Shown: in pieces, positions 1 through 5,870 of the stretch
How the letters are laid out: each line of letters begins with the position of its first letter
Position numbering within the stretch: position 1 is the stretch's first letter
Assembly (NCBI GenBank): GCA_904393855.1
Contig: CAJFNE010000097.1
Coordinates: 1-11,690 of the forward strand
Direction of reading: 5' to 3'
DNA from: an uncultured Oscillibacter sp.
Lineage (GTDB): Bacteria; Bacillota; Clostridia; Oscillospirales; Oscillospiraceae
DNA length: 11,690 nucleotides
Notes under the pieces: model-generated
The model's input: the letters and a program-made list of their open reading frames with translations, nothing else
Databases searched by the model: none
Told to the model about the DNA's origin: nothing
Translations under genes and position numbers: made by a program

Positions 1-411
1 TCCATGAAGAGCGAGTGGATCCTGGTGGACCCGGTGACCCGGAAGATCCTGCGGCCCAGCTCCTTTACCGCCAGGCCCCTGACCACCTGCGACCGGGAGA
101 TCGACAGCCCGGACCCCCAGAAGATTGTGCTTCCCCATGAGGGAACCGAGGACCTGGGGACACGCGTGATCCGCTGGTCGGATCTGGACGGCAACGGCCA
201 CCTGTACAGCGGCAACTATGGCGATATCGTCTGGGACGCCCTGCCGGCGGACCTGCAGAGCCGGACGCCCCGGGAGTTCCAGATCAACTACAGCAAGGAG
301 GTCACCCTGGGGGATGAGGTGCGGCTCCTGGGCTTCCGGGAGGGGGACACCTACCGAATGGAGGGCCTGGGACCGGAGGCCCCCTGCTTTACCGCCCTGT
401 GTGTGTTCTGA
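1..411 (+). CDS. Acyl-ACP thioesterase, C-terminal part (5' end outside window)
   Basis: The frame is open to the left edge, so this is the last 136 codons of a longer gene; the ATG at 4 is probably internal. Bacterial FatA/FatB-like acyl-ACP thioesterases are about 240-250 residues of two hotdog domains and release free fatty acids from acyl-ACP in the cytoplasm. The fragment starts at the end of the first hotdog (a W-x-L-V-D stretch followed by R-P-S-S near residues 5-20 counted from the ATG at 4), crosses a linker, and enters the second hotdog around residue 51. There it carries W-S-D-L-D-G-N-G-H at about 58-66, matching the D-x-N-x-H catalytic motif of plant FatB (here D62, N64, H66). The domain runs to a normal C-terminus. 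A small membrane-protein ORF follows 14 nt downstream. Family assignment is firm; chain-length preference cannot be read. Confidence 0.88.
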   Translation, partial: SMKSEWILVDPVTRKILRPSSFTARPLTTCDREIDSPDPQKIVLPHEGTEDLGTRVIRWSDLDGNGHLYSGNYGDIVWDALPADLQSRTPREFQINYSKEVTLGDEVRLLGFREGDTYRMEGLGPEAPCFTALCVF

Positions 412-425
412 CCGGAGGCGGGGGC

Positions 426-521
426 ATGGTATCTGAGTTTCTACAGGCCGCTTTCCCATGGGTATGCATGGGTCTGGCCCTGGCGCTGGCCTGCGCTTTT
501 TTGTCTCAGAGGCAGGCCTAG
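426..521 (+). CDS. 31-residue single-pass membrane microprotein
   Basis: This short frame starts with ATG preceded by GGAGG at 414-418 with a 7-nt spacer, which is close to ideal, and ends in TAG before a strong terminator. The product has a short polar start (M-V-S-E), then a nearly continuous hydrophobic stretch from about residue 5 to 26 containing F-P-W at 10-12 and an Ala/Leu-rich core, and a short polar tail ending S-Q-R-Q-A, consistent with one transmembrane helix with the basic end inside. It lies 14 nt after the thioesterase stop codon and is probably cotranscribed with it. Short proteins with a P-W-x-x-x-G-L pattern are, from memory, common in Clostridia, but no function is known to me. 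Function cannot be assigned; a role linked to membrane lipid or fatty-acid release is only suggested by position. Confidence 0.62.
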   Translation: MVSEFLQAAFPWVCMGLALALACAFLSQRQA

Positions 522-558
522 AGCGTCGGGCAGCGTGGTGCTGCCGGCCATATCTGTG

Positions 559-600
559 AAAAAAGGGGCTTCGGAATCCCGATTCCGAAGCCCCTTTTCT
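559..600. terminator. Bidirectional rho-independent terminator
   Basis: An 18-bp perfect inverted repeat (561-578 with 581-598, two nominal loop bases) contains the GGGGCTTCGG stem core flanked by A-runs on the left and T-runs on the right. It therefore yields a U-tract on either strand: CCCCTTTTCT for the plus-strand thioesterase/microprotein unit and a longer T6 run for the minus-strand unit whose stop codon is at 614. It sits between convergent transcription units, the usual place for a shared terminator. Confidence 0.93.
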
Positions 601-613
601 GCGTGTGAAAGGC

Positions 614-1633
614 TCAATAGCCGTAGATCATGGAGCGGTTGATCTCCCCGATGGTGTGGGCGCCGCACATGGCCATGGTGTCGGCCAGCTCGGCCTTCAG
701 CTTGTCCACATACACCTGGATGCCCTCCGCGCCGCCGCCATAGACCATGGTGACGAAGGGACGGGCAATCAGCACGCCGTCGGCGCCCAGGGCCAGGGCC
801 TTGAACACGTCCATGCCGGTGCGGATGCCGCCGTCCACCAGGACCGTCATCTTGTCGCCCACTGCGTCCACGATGGCGGGGAGTACCTCGGCGGTGGCGG
901 GACACTGGTCCAGCACCCGGCCGCCGTGGTTGGACACCACGATAGCCGCCGCGCCGGCCTCCAGGGCCTTCTCCGCGCCCCGGACCGTCATGATGCCTTT
1001 CAGGATGAAAGGCTTGCCGGCCAGTTGCGCTACCTCCCGCAGCTCGGCCACGGTTTTGCGGCCGGCGGGAGGCGTCTGATTCTGCAGGAAAGGCAGCCCC
1101 GCCGCGTCAATGTCCATGGCCACGGCGAAGGGGTCCGCCGGCAGCACCAGGTCCAGCTTCTCCCGAATTACCTCCATGTTCCAGGGCTTGATGGTGGGGA
1201 CGCCGCAGCCGCTGCTCTTTTTCAGAGCCTGGGCGGCCCCCTCCATGACGGCGGGGTTGACGCCGTCGCCGGTGAAAGCGGCGATGCCGGCCGCCGCGCA
1301 GGCGGGGACCAGAATGTCGTTGTAGGCCAGATCGTCATACTTGTCGCCGTAGTGCAGCGTCATGGCGCCCACCGGGGCGGCAAAGACCGGCAGAGCGAAC
1401 GTCCGGCCAAAGAGCTGGGCGGTGGTGTCCACAGGCGTGTTTCCGCAGATGGTGTCCATGTTGACGCACAGCTCCTGCCACTTCTGATAGTTGCGGATGG
1501 CGCCGGTGCCGATCCCCTTGGCGCCGGGGCCGGGAACCGTATTCTTGCAGGCCAGGCCATTGCACACGGGGCAGGCCTTGCAGTAGGGGCCGGAGCAGGT
1601 CCGGGCCTGAGCTAAGATTTCCTGATAGGTCAT
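614..1633 (-). CDS. FMN-dependent alpha-hydroxy-acid oxidizing protein with N-terminal Cys cluster
   Basis: This 339-residue protein belongs to the glycolate oxidase / L-lactate dehydrogenase (LldD-like, COG1304) FMN family, which oxidizes 2-hydroxy acids to 2-oxo acids. Visible signatures are the Lys in F-I-L-K-G (K212), the active-site S-N-H-G-G-R (H236 catalytic base, R239 substrate carboxylate), D-G-G-I-R-T-G at 267-273 for FMN phosphate, and A-R-P-F where most members have G-R-P. The N-terminus is unusual: cysteines at 13, 18, 21, 24 and 29 in a C-x4-C-x2-C-x2-C-x4-C pattern replace the usual N-terminal segment. Such spacing could hold an Fe-S cluster or zinc, which is inference. An upstream in-frame ATG at 1642 lies 1 nt from AGGAGG and is unlikely to be used; the ATG at 1633 is 10 nt away. 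It has its own promoter (1674-1702) and is the last gene before the terminator. The substrate is unknown. Confidence 0.88.
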   Translation of the reverse strand: MTYQEILAQARTCSGPYCKACPVCNGLACKNTVPGPGAKGIGTGAIRNYQKWQELCVNMDTICGNTPVDTTAQLFGRTFALPVFAAPVGAMTLHYGDKYDDLAYNDILVPACAAAGIAAFTGDGVNPAVMEGAAQALKKSSGCGVPTIKPWNMEVIREKLDLVLPADPFAVAMDIDAAGLPFLQNQTPPAGRKTVAELREVAQLAGKPFILKGIMTVRGAEKALEAGAAAIVVSNHGGRVLDQCPATAEVLPAIVDAVGDKMTVLVDGGIRTGMDVFKALALGADGVLIARPFVTMVYGGGAEGIQVYVDKLKAELADTMAMCGAHTIGEINRSMIYGY

Positions 1634-1643
1634 TGGGTTCATT

Positions 1644-1649
1644 CCTCCT
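1644..1649 (-). promoter_or_regulatory. Shine-Dalgarno AGGAGG that decides the start of the FMN enzyme
   Basis: The perfect AGGAGG on the minus strand ends 1 nt before the ATG at 1642 and 10 nt before the ATG at 1633. Only the second spacing is workable, so the shorter 339-residue product is preferred. Confidence 0.7.
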
Positions 1650-1673
1650 CACACAAATTGAAAAGCCGCGTGT

Positions 1674-1702
1674 ATTGTACCGCATTTGCGGTGGAAAGGC
1701 AA
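1674..1702 (-). promoter_or_regulatory. Sigma-A-type promoter of the FMN enzyme, with a palindrome in the spacer
   Basis: On the minus strand TTGCCT (1702-1697) and TACAAT (1679-1674) are separated by exactly 17 nt, giving a start point near 1667 and a leader of about 35 nt before the ATG at 1633. The spacer ends in a perfect 5-bp inverted repeat, ACCGC-N4-GCGGT (1692-1679), which abuts and touches the first base of the -10 box and would suit a repressor. The same TTGCC(T/C)-17 layout recurs at the nifS divergent promoter. No regulator gene is adjacent. Confidence 0.6.
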
Positions 1703-1729
1703 CACCGCCGGGAAAATTTCTCCAGGGGC

Positions 1730-2428
1730 TCACCAGCGGTCCGTCCAGCCGGCCTCGCCTTTCTCCCCAAAGGGTTCCGGGCAGATGTCCTCTTCCTCCA
1801 TCTCCGCCCGGATGGCGGCGGAGAGGTCCCGGACGGTGCCGGGGCCGTAGCTGGCAAAGGCGTCCGTATCCATCAGAATGGCACCGGCCCGCTCCATGTC
1901 TGCCAGGTTCACCCGCTGGATCTCCTCTGTCTGGGAGGAGCAGCAGTCCGTCAGCACCACGGTGTTGTACTCCAGGGCGATGGCGTCGTAGCAGGTGGTG
2001 CGGATGCAGTTGGGGGTGGTGGTGCCGGTGAGGATCACGGTCCGCACGTCCAGCCGGCGGAGGATCAGGTCCAGCTCTGTCTGGAAGAAGGCGCTCCACC
2101 GGGGCTTGATGATGGTGTAGTCCCCCGGCTGGGGCCGCAGGCCCTCCGGCGCCTGGGCGCTGTTGGGGCCCGTGGAGGCGGGGGCGCAGGCACGACCTCC
2201 GGCCGTCCAGGCGGCGTAGCGGGTCAGCTCCACATCGCTGCCGTCGGCGCGGTAGATGCGCTTGACAAAGAACACGGGGATGCCCTTGGCCCGGGCCAGC
2301 TCCACCGCCCGGACGCAGGCGGAAACCGTGGACTGAGCATAGCGGATCCAGTGGCCGCCCTCCGGGTGGACAAAGCCGTTTTCCATGTCGATCACCAGCA
2401 GAGCGGAGCGGGTGGGATTCGGTTTCAT
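1730..2428 (-). CDS. Isochorismatase-family cysteine hydrolase
   Basis: This 232-residue cytoplasmic enzyme belongs to the isochorismatase / nicotinamidase superfamily, which hydrolyses amide or ester-like bonds through a Cys nucleophile. The D-K-C triad is visible: D14 in L-V-I-D-M-E-N-G-F, K108 in I-I-K-P-R-W-S-A-F, and C141 in T-T-P-N-C-I-R-T-T, preceded by the G-T-T-T segment that normally has the cis-peptide. Residues about 70-105 form a longer insert than in nicotinamidases, and the last 25 or so residues are an acidic tail. Its SD AGGAGG (2442-2437) is 8 nt from the ATG at 2428; a TTG at 2434 would be only 2 nt from it. The gene starts 15 nt after the rlmA stop, so it is likely the last gene of the nifS-MATE-rlmA unit. 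The substrate is not evident; nicotinamide, ureidoacrylate or N-carbamoyl compounds are family possibilities. Confidence 0.88.
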   Translation of the reverse strand: MKPNPTRSALLVIDMENGFVHPEGGHWIRYAQSTVSACVRAVELARAKGIPVFFVKRIYRADGSDVELTRYAAWTAGGRACAPASTGPNSAQAPEGLRPQPGDYTIIKPRWSAFFQTELDLILRRLDVRTVILTGTTTPNCIRTTCYDAIALEYNTVVLTDCCSSQTEEIQRVNLADMERAGAILMDTDAFASYGPGTVRDLSAAIRAEMEEEDICPEPFGEKGEAGWTDRW

Positions 2429-2436
2429 CAGCAAGA

Positions 2437-2442
2437 CCTCCT
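2437..2442 (-). promoter_or_regulatory. Shine-Dalgarno of the isochorismatase-family gene
   Basis: The perfect AGGAGG has an 8-nt spacer to the ATG at 2428 and only 2 nt to the in-frame TTG at 2434, which fixes the start at 2428. It lies in the 15-nt gap after the rlmA stop codon. Confidence 0.75.
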
Positions 2443-2443
2443 G

Positions 2444-3268
2444 TCAGGTTTTTTGAAAGATGTGGATGCGGAAAGAGATGCGGGTGGTGAGGGTGTCCAG
2501 AGCCGCCAGCCGCTCAGCTCCCGTCTGGGGCGTTTTCCAGTAGTAGGGCGTCATCTGGAAGAGGGCGTGGATGTCCGTTTGGCAGGACAGGGTGATGGAG
2601 CCCTCCACCGGCACGATGTCCGCATAGGTGAAGCCCTCGTAAGGTGTCTCCTTTTCCTCGTTGGGATAGGGGCGGTCGTAGAGGACCTGCTTCAGCTCCC
2701 ACAGGTGGTCCGCCCCGGGCACCACGTAGAGGAAGATCCCGCCCGGCTTCAGCACCCGGCAAAATTCCTCCAGCGCCAGAGGGGAAAAGCAGTTCAGCAG
2801 GATGTCCGCCGCCCCGTCCGCCACCGGCAGATGGAAAGAGGAGGCCACCGCCCACTCGATCCCCTTTTCCCGCTTGGCGGCAATCCGCAGGCTGAATTTG
2901 GAGATGTCCGTCCCGGCCATCCGAGGAGATTTTCCAGCGGCGGTCAGGGCCTGATAGATGCCGGCGGTGTAGGTTCCCTCGCCGCAGCCCGCGTCCAGGA
3001 TCATGGGAAAATCGCCGGAACGGGACAGAATCTGACTACAAAGCGTATTTAGGAGCGGGGTATAATACCCTTTGGATAGAAAATCCCGCCGGGCAGCAGC
3101 CATCCCCCTGTCATCTCCCGGCGCGGCGGAGTGCTTCTGATTGGGGGGGAGCAGATAGGTGTAGCCCTCCTTGGCTATATCGTAGCTGTGTCCGGCACCG
3201 CAGCGGCAGACCCGCTCCTCCCGCATCAGGGGCGCGTTGCAGACCGGACAGCGAAAGAGACTTTTCAT
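2444..3268 (-). CDS. rlmA: 23S rRNA (guanine-N1)-methyltransferase, RlmA family
   Basis: This 274-residue SAM-dependent enzyme aligns by eye along its whole length with E. coli RlmA, which methylates N1 of G745 in 23S rRNA; Gram-positive RlmA(II)/TlrB act at G748 and TlrB gives tylosin resistance. The N-terminal zinc site is complete: C7, C10, C23 and H27, with the same spacing as E. coli C5, C8, C21, H25. Next come the family stretch D-I-A-K-E-G-Y near 30-36, the P-G-D-D segment near 50, SAM motif I L-D-A-G-C-G-E-G at about 91-98, and L-K-P-G-G at about 173-177. The open frame extends much further upstream, but that part is antiparallel shadow of the MATE gene; the ATG at 3268 overlaps the MATE stop by 4 nt (ATGA), indicating translational coupling. 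G745 versus G748 specificity cannot be told from sequence. A MATE transporter upstream invites a drug-tolerance reading, but RlmA is often housekeeping. Confidence 0.92.
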   Translation of the reverse strand: MKSLFRCPVCNAPLMREERVCRCGAGHSYDIAKEGYTYLLPPNQKHSAAPGDDRGMAAARRDFLSKGYYTPLLNTLCSQILSRSGDFPMILDAGCGEGTYTAGIYQALTAAGKSPRMAGTDISKFSLRIAAKREKGIEWAVASSFHLPVADGAADILLNCFSPLALEEFCRVLKPGGIFLYVVPGADHLWELKQVLYDRPYPNEEKETPYEGFTYADIVPVEGSITLSCQTDIHALFQMTPYYWKTPQTGAERLAALDTLTTRISFRIHIFQKT

Positions 3269-4476
3269 TCTATGCTCACATCCGTTACATCGTTGATCCA
3301 CTTCCGGCTCCGCAGCCGCCAGATTCCCAGGGGGGTCTTGACGATATTCTCCGAGTAGATGCCCAGGCAGATCAGGGGCAGCGGGGCGTTCAGCACCAGG
3401 GCGGTGACCGCCGCCAGGGGGACCGCCACCAGCCACAGGGGCCCCAGATCGATGAGGGTGGCCGCCCGCACGTCGCCTCCGGCCCGGAGCACGCCGGTCA
3501 TGTTGGTGATGTCGAAAGACTTCAGGGGCAGGAGGACCAGGTACACCACGCACAGCGTGACAGCCGCCTCCGTGGCCAGCTCCGACAGGCTGAAGAGGGG
3601 GTACAGGTACGGGATGAACACCAGGGGCAGGGCCAGGGCCAGACACACCGCCAGCGCGCCTCCCAGCAGGAGGGACACCAGCAGCAGGCACCAGCCCAGG
3701 CTGTATACCCGGTCCTTGGAGGTGCCCTCGCCGATGGCCTTGCCCAGAATCACCGCGGCGGCCCCCGCCAGGCCGAAGCAGGAGACGGTGGTGAATTTGT
3801 CGATATTGCCCATGATGGTGTAGGCGGCCAGCATATCCGCGCTGGCGGCCATGTGGCCCAGGATGGCGGTCATCATGGTGGTGCCCAGGCCCCACATGCT
3901 CTCGTTGATAAGTACCGGCGTGGCGTAGTGGAGGAAGCTGCGGGCGGTGTCCCGGCCCGGGCGAAACAGCAGCTTCGGCATCAGGGGGATGCGGCGGCAG
4001 GCGAGGGCGTAGAGTACCACGATCAAAAACTCCACCACCCGGGAGGCCAGGGTGGCCAGAGCCGCGCCGGTGATCCCCAGGGCCGGCGCCCCGAAGTTGC
4101 CGAAGATCAGGCAGTAGTTCAAAAAGGTGTTCAGCAGCATGGAGCAGGCAAAGACCTTCATCCCCAGGGAGGGGTTCTCGGCGCTGCGCTGCATGCCCAC
4201 ATAGACGCTGCTGACGGAGTTGAAGATGTAGGAGAGCCCCACAATTTTCAGGTAGGGAGCCCCCATCTCCACCAGGGCGGTGTTGTCCGTCACCAGGAAC
4301 AGCACCTGATGGGGGAAGCAGAACAGCACCAGCGCCGCCAGGGAGGAGATCAGCAGCCCCGCGTACATGGCAAAGCCCATGCAGCGGTTGATGGAGGCCA
4401 GATCCTGCTTTCCCCAGAACTGGCTGGCCAGAACCGTCAGGCCGCTCATGAGGCCGAAGATGATCACCTGGATCAA
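3265..4476 (-). CDS. MATE-family efflux transporter, N-terminally truncated (possible pseudogene)
   Basis: The 403 codons encode a polytopic membrane protein of the MATE family, antiporters that expel cationic drugs and metabolites. The segment S-G-L-T-V-L-A-S-Q-F-W-G-K at about 11-23 is the conserved MATE region after TM2, followed by roughly ten more hydrophobic helices in the two-fold repeated layout. Usual length is 440-460, so TM1 and about 45-50 residues are missing. Recognisable MATE sequence (G-D-Y-E-L-S-A-V) continues in frame upstream to about 4524, but there is no start codon with an RBS in that frame; the TTG at 4476 is merely the first possible start. In the adjacent frame GAGGT (4548-4544) precedes an ATG at 4538 reading M-F-Y-H-L-G; one extra G in the GGGG run at 4524-4521 would join the two. 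Any full TM1 would have to overlap the 3' end of nifS. It is either a decayed gene, a remodelled short transporter, or a sequence error. The downstream frame is otherwise intact and coupled to rlmA. Confidence 0.72.
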   Translation of the reverse strand: MIQVIIFGLMSGLTVLASQFWGKQDLASINRCMGFAMYAGLLISSLAALVLFCFPHQVLFLVTDNTALVEMGAPYLKIVGLSYIFNSVSSVYVGMQRSAENPSLGMKVFACSMLLNTFLNYCLIFGNFGAPALGITGAALATLASRVVEFLIVVLYALACRRIPLMPKLLFRPGRDTARSFLHYATPVLINESMWGLGTTMMTAILGHMAASADMLAAYTIMGNIDKFTTVSCFGLAGAAAVILGKAIGEGTSKDRVYSLGWCLLLVSLLLGGALAVCLALALPLVFIPYLYPLFSLSELATEAAVTLCVVYLVLLPLKSFDITNMTGVLRAGGDVRAATLIDLGPLWLVAVPLAAVTALVLNAPLPLICLGIYSENIVKTPLGIWRLRSRKWINDVTDVSIE

Positions 4477-4535
4477 GTAAATGGGGGCGTTGGCCGCCGT
4501 GACGGCGGAGAGCTCATAGTCCCCAGATGGTAGAA

Positions 4536-4550
4536 CATGGATGACCTCTT
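4536..4550 (-). promoter_or_regulatory. RBS-ATG leading into the shifted MATE frame
   Basis: On the minus strand AAGAGGT (4550-4544) is followed after 5 nt by ATG (4538-4536). The frame it opens reads M-F-Y-H-L-G and then leaves the MATE frame at the GGGG run 4524-4521, ending at 4473. It is the only plausible initiation signal between nifS and the body of the MATE gene. Confidence 0.4.
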
Positions 4551-4582
4551 GAAGTGAAATTGGAGTCGCCGCAGGGAAGCAT

Positions 4583-5719
4583 TTACAGCATGGGCATCCG
4601 GGTGTCGTGGTGCCGCCGGAGGGCCTCCGCGCAGGCGTCGATGTCGGCCCGCGTGGTCTCCGGGCCGAAGCTCAGGCGGATGACGCCGCTGGAGACCTTC
4701 TTCGGTAACTTCAGGGCGGCGATCACATGGCTGGGCTTGCCCTGGTGACAGGCGGAGCCGGCGGAGACGCAGATGCCCTGGCTGCCCAGGTCGTTGACGA
4801 TATTCTGACTGGGCCACCCCACCAGGGAGACGGAGAGCACGTGGGGCGCGCCCCCGGGGGCGGAGAGAATTTTCAGGTCGGGGATGGCGGAGAGCCGCTC
4901 CGCGGCGTAGTCCCGGACGGCCGCCATCTGGCGGAGGGTCTCCTCCGGATTCTCCAGCCGCAGCTCCACGGCCTTGGCAAAGCCGGCGATCTGGGCCGTG
5001 GCCTCGGTGCCGGAGCGGAGGCCGCTCTCCTGCCCGCCTCCTGCCAGCAGGGGCTTGGGATTTCGGACACGAGGACCGATGTACAACGCCCCGATGCCCT
5101 TGGGCCCGCCGACCTTATGGGCGGAGATGGTGAGGAAATCCACTCCCAGGGCCTTGGCGGAACAGGGAACTTTCAGAAAGCCCTGGACCGCGTCGGTGTG
5201 GAGCAGGGTCTTGGGGTTCTTCGCCGCCAGGCCCCTGGCGATCTCGGAAATGGGGTAGATGCTGCCCAACTCATTGTTCACCAGCATGCAGGACACCAGC
5301 GCCGTGTCCGACCGGACGGCGGCGAGCACCTGCTCGGTAGAGATGGAGCCGTCCTGGGCCGGGGCCAGGTAGGTGACCTCGTACCCCTGCCGCTCCATCC
5401 AGCGGCAGGATTCCAGCACGGCGCTGTGCTCCACGGCGGTGGTGACGATGTGCTTCCCCATGTGGCGGTTCTGCCAGCAGGCGGCGGTGACGGCCCAGTT
5501 GTCCGCCTCCGTGCCGCAGGAGGTGAAGAACAGCTGCCCCGCCTCGCAGTCCAGGGCGCCCGCCACGGTTTTGCGCCAGGTCTCCACCCGGCGCTTCATC
5601 TCCAGTCCCAGGGGGTACTGGGAGCTGGGGTTGCCGAACTGCTCGGTCAGCACTTCATACATGGCGTCCGCCACCGCCCGGGGTACGGGTGTGGTGGCGG
5701 CGTGGTCCAGGTAGATCAT
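4583..5719 (-). CDS. NifS/IscS-like cysteine desulfurase
   Basis: This 378-residue PLP enzyme of the class V aminotransferase fold takes sulfur from L-cysteine as a protein persulfide for Fe-S clusters or thio-modified tRNA. It opens with M-I-Y-L-D-H-A-A-T-T-P, typical of the family; H98 lies in V-E-H-S-A, the PLP lysine is K202 in S-A-H-K-V-G-G-P-K-G, and the catalytic cysteine is C324 in S-A-G-S-A-C. The loop after it (C-H-Q-G-K-P-S-H-V) is shorter than in IscS. The frame continues 15 codons upstream to an ATG at 5764, but that sits about 2 nt after the predicted transcription start and has no leader; the ATG at 5719 has AAGGT 9 nt upstream. It heads the minus-strand unit with MATE, rlmA and the isochorismatase-family gene and is divergent from the mtaB operon, whose methylthiotransferase needs sulfur. 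No iscU or thiI lies nearby, so the recipient is unknown. Confidence 0.92.
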   Translation of the reverse strand: MIYLDHAATTPVPRAVADAMYEVLTEQFGNPSSQYPLGLEMKRRVETWRKTVAGALDCEAGQLFFTSCGTEADNWAVTAACWQNRHMGKHIVTTAVEHSAVLESCRWMERQGYEVTYLAPAQDGSISTEQVLAAVRSDTALVSCMLVNNELGSIYPISEIARGLAAKNPKTLLHTDAVQGFLKVPCSAKALGVDFLTISAHKVGGPKGIGALYIGPRVRNPKPLLAGGGQESGLRSGTEATAQIAGFAKAVELRLENPEETLRQMAAVRDYAAERLSAIPDLKILSAPGGAPHVLSVSLVGWPSQNIVNDLGSQGICVSAGSACHQGKPSHVIAALKLPKKVSSGVIRLSFGPETTRADIDACAEALRRHHDTRMPML

Positions 5720-5772
5720 ATGGAAAAAACCTTCTTTCTGAAAGGAAAACGGTTTGCTGAGCATGTCTTACC

Positions 5773-5801
5773 ATTATATAGAGGAAATAGAAAAAAGGCA
5801 A
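5773..5801 (-). promoter_or_regulatory. Promoter of the nifS unit
   Basis: TTGCCT (5801-5796) and a perfect TATAAT (5778-5773) are spaced 17 nt on the minus strand. Transcription would start near 5766, leaving about 47 nt of leader before the ATG at 5719. This also argues against the upstream ATG at 5764. Confidence 0.78.
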
Positions 5802-5813
5802 GGAGAACTTGCC
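5797..5813. repeat. Inverted repeat joining two divergent -35 boxes
   Basis: GGCAAG-GAGAA-CTTGCC is a perfect 6-bp inverted repeat with a 5-nt centre. Its arms overlap the two divergent -35 hexamers (minus TTGCCT, plus TTGCCC). It may be an operator able to control both directions, or simply the outcome of two similar -35 boxes placed back to back. Confidence 0.6.
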
Positions 5814-5837
5814 CGCCCCGGCATGGTGTGGTAAGAT
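5809..5837 (+). promoter_or_regulatory. Promoter of the ICMT-mtaB-yfbR operon
   Basis: TTGCCC (5809-5814) and TAAGAT (5832-5837) are spaced 17 nt, predicting a start near 5844 and a leader of about 27 nt that includes the AAGGAGG at 5857-5863. It is weaker than the nifS promoter in its -10 but has the same -35 style. Confidence 0.6.
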
Positions 5838-5870
5838 GGACCAGAAGAACACCCGGAAGGAGGCGGCACG

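Noticed and set aside
1643..1729. A terminator between the isochorismatase-family gene and the FMN enzyme gene
   Set aside because: No hairpin followed by a T-run is visible on the minus strand; only the short spacer palindrome of the promoter is there, so read-through is likely.
1658..3052. A long plus-strand open frame opposite the isochorismatase and rlmA genes
   Set aside because: The translation is rich in G, A, R, H, V and Q with no recognisable domain; it is the antisense shadow of GC-rich genes that match known families.
3269..3895. Extension of the rlmA frame upstream, as a fusion protein
   Set aside because: The extra N-terminal part is out-of-frame reading of the MATE gene; the zinc-site start at 3268 with the ATGA overlap matches the family's normal N-terminus.
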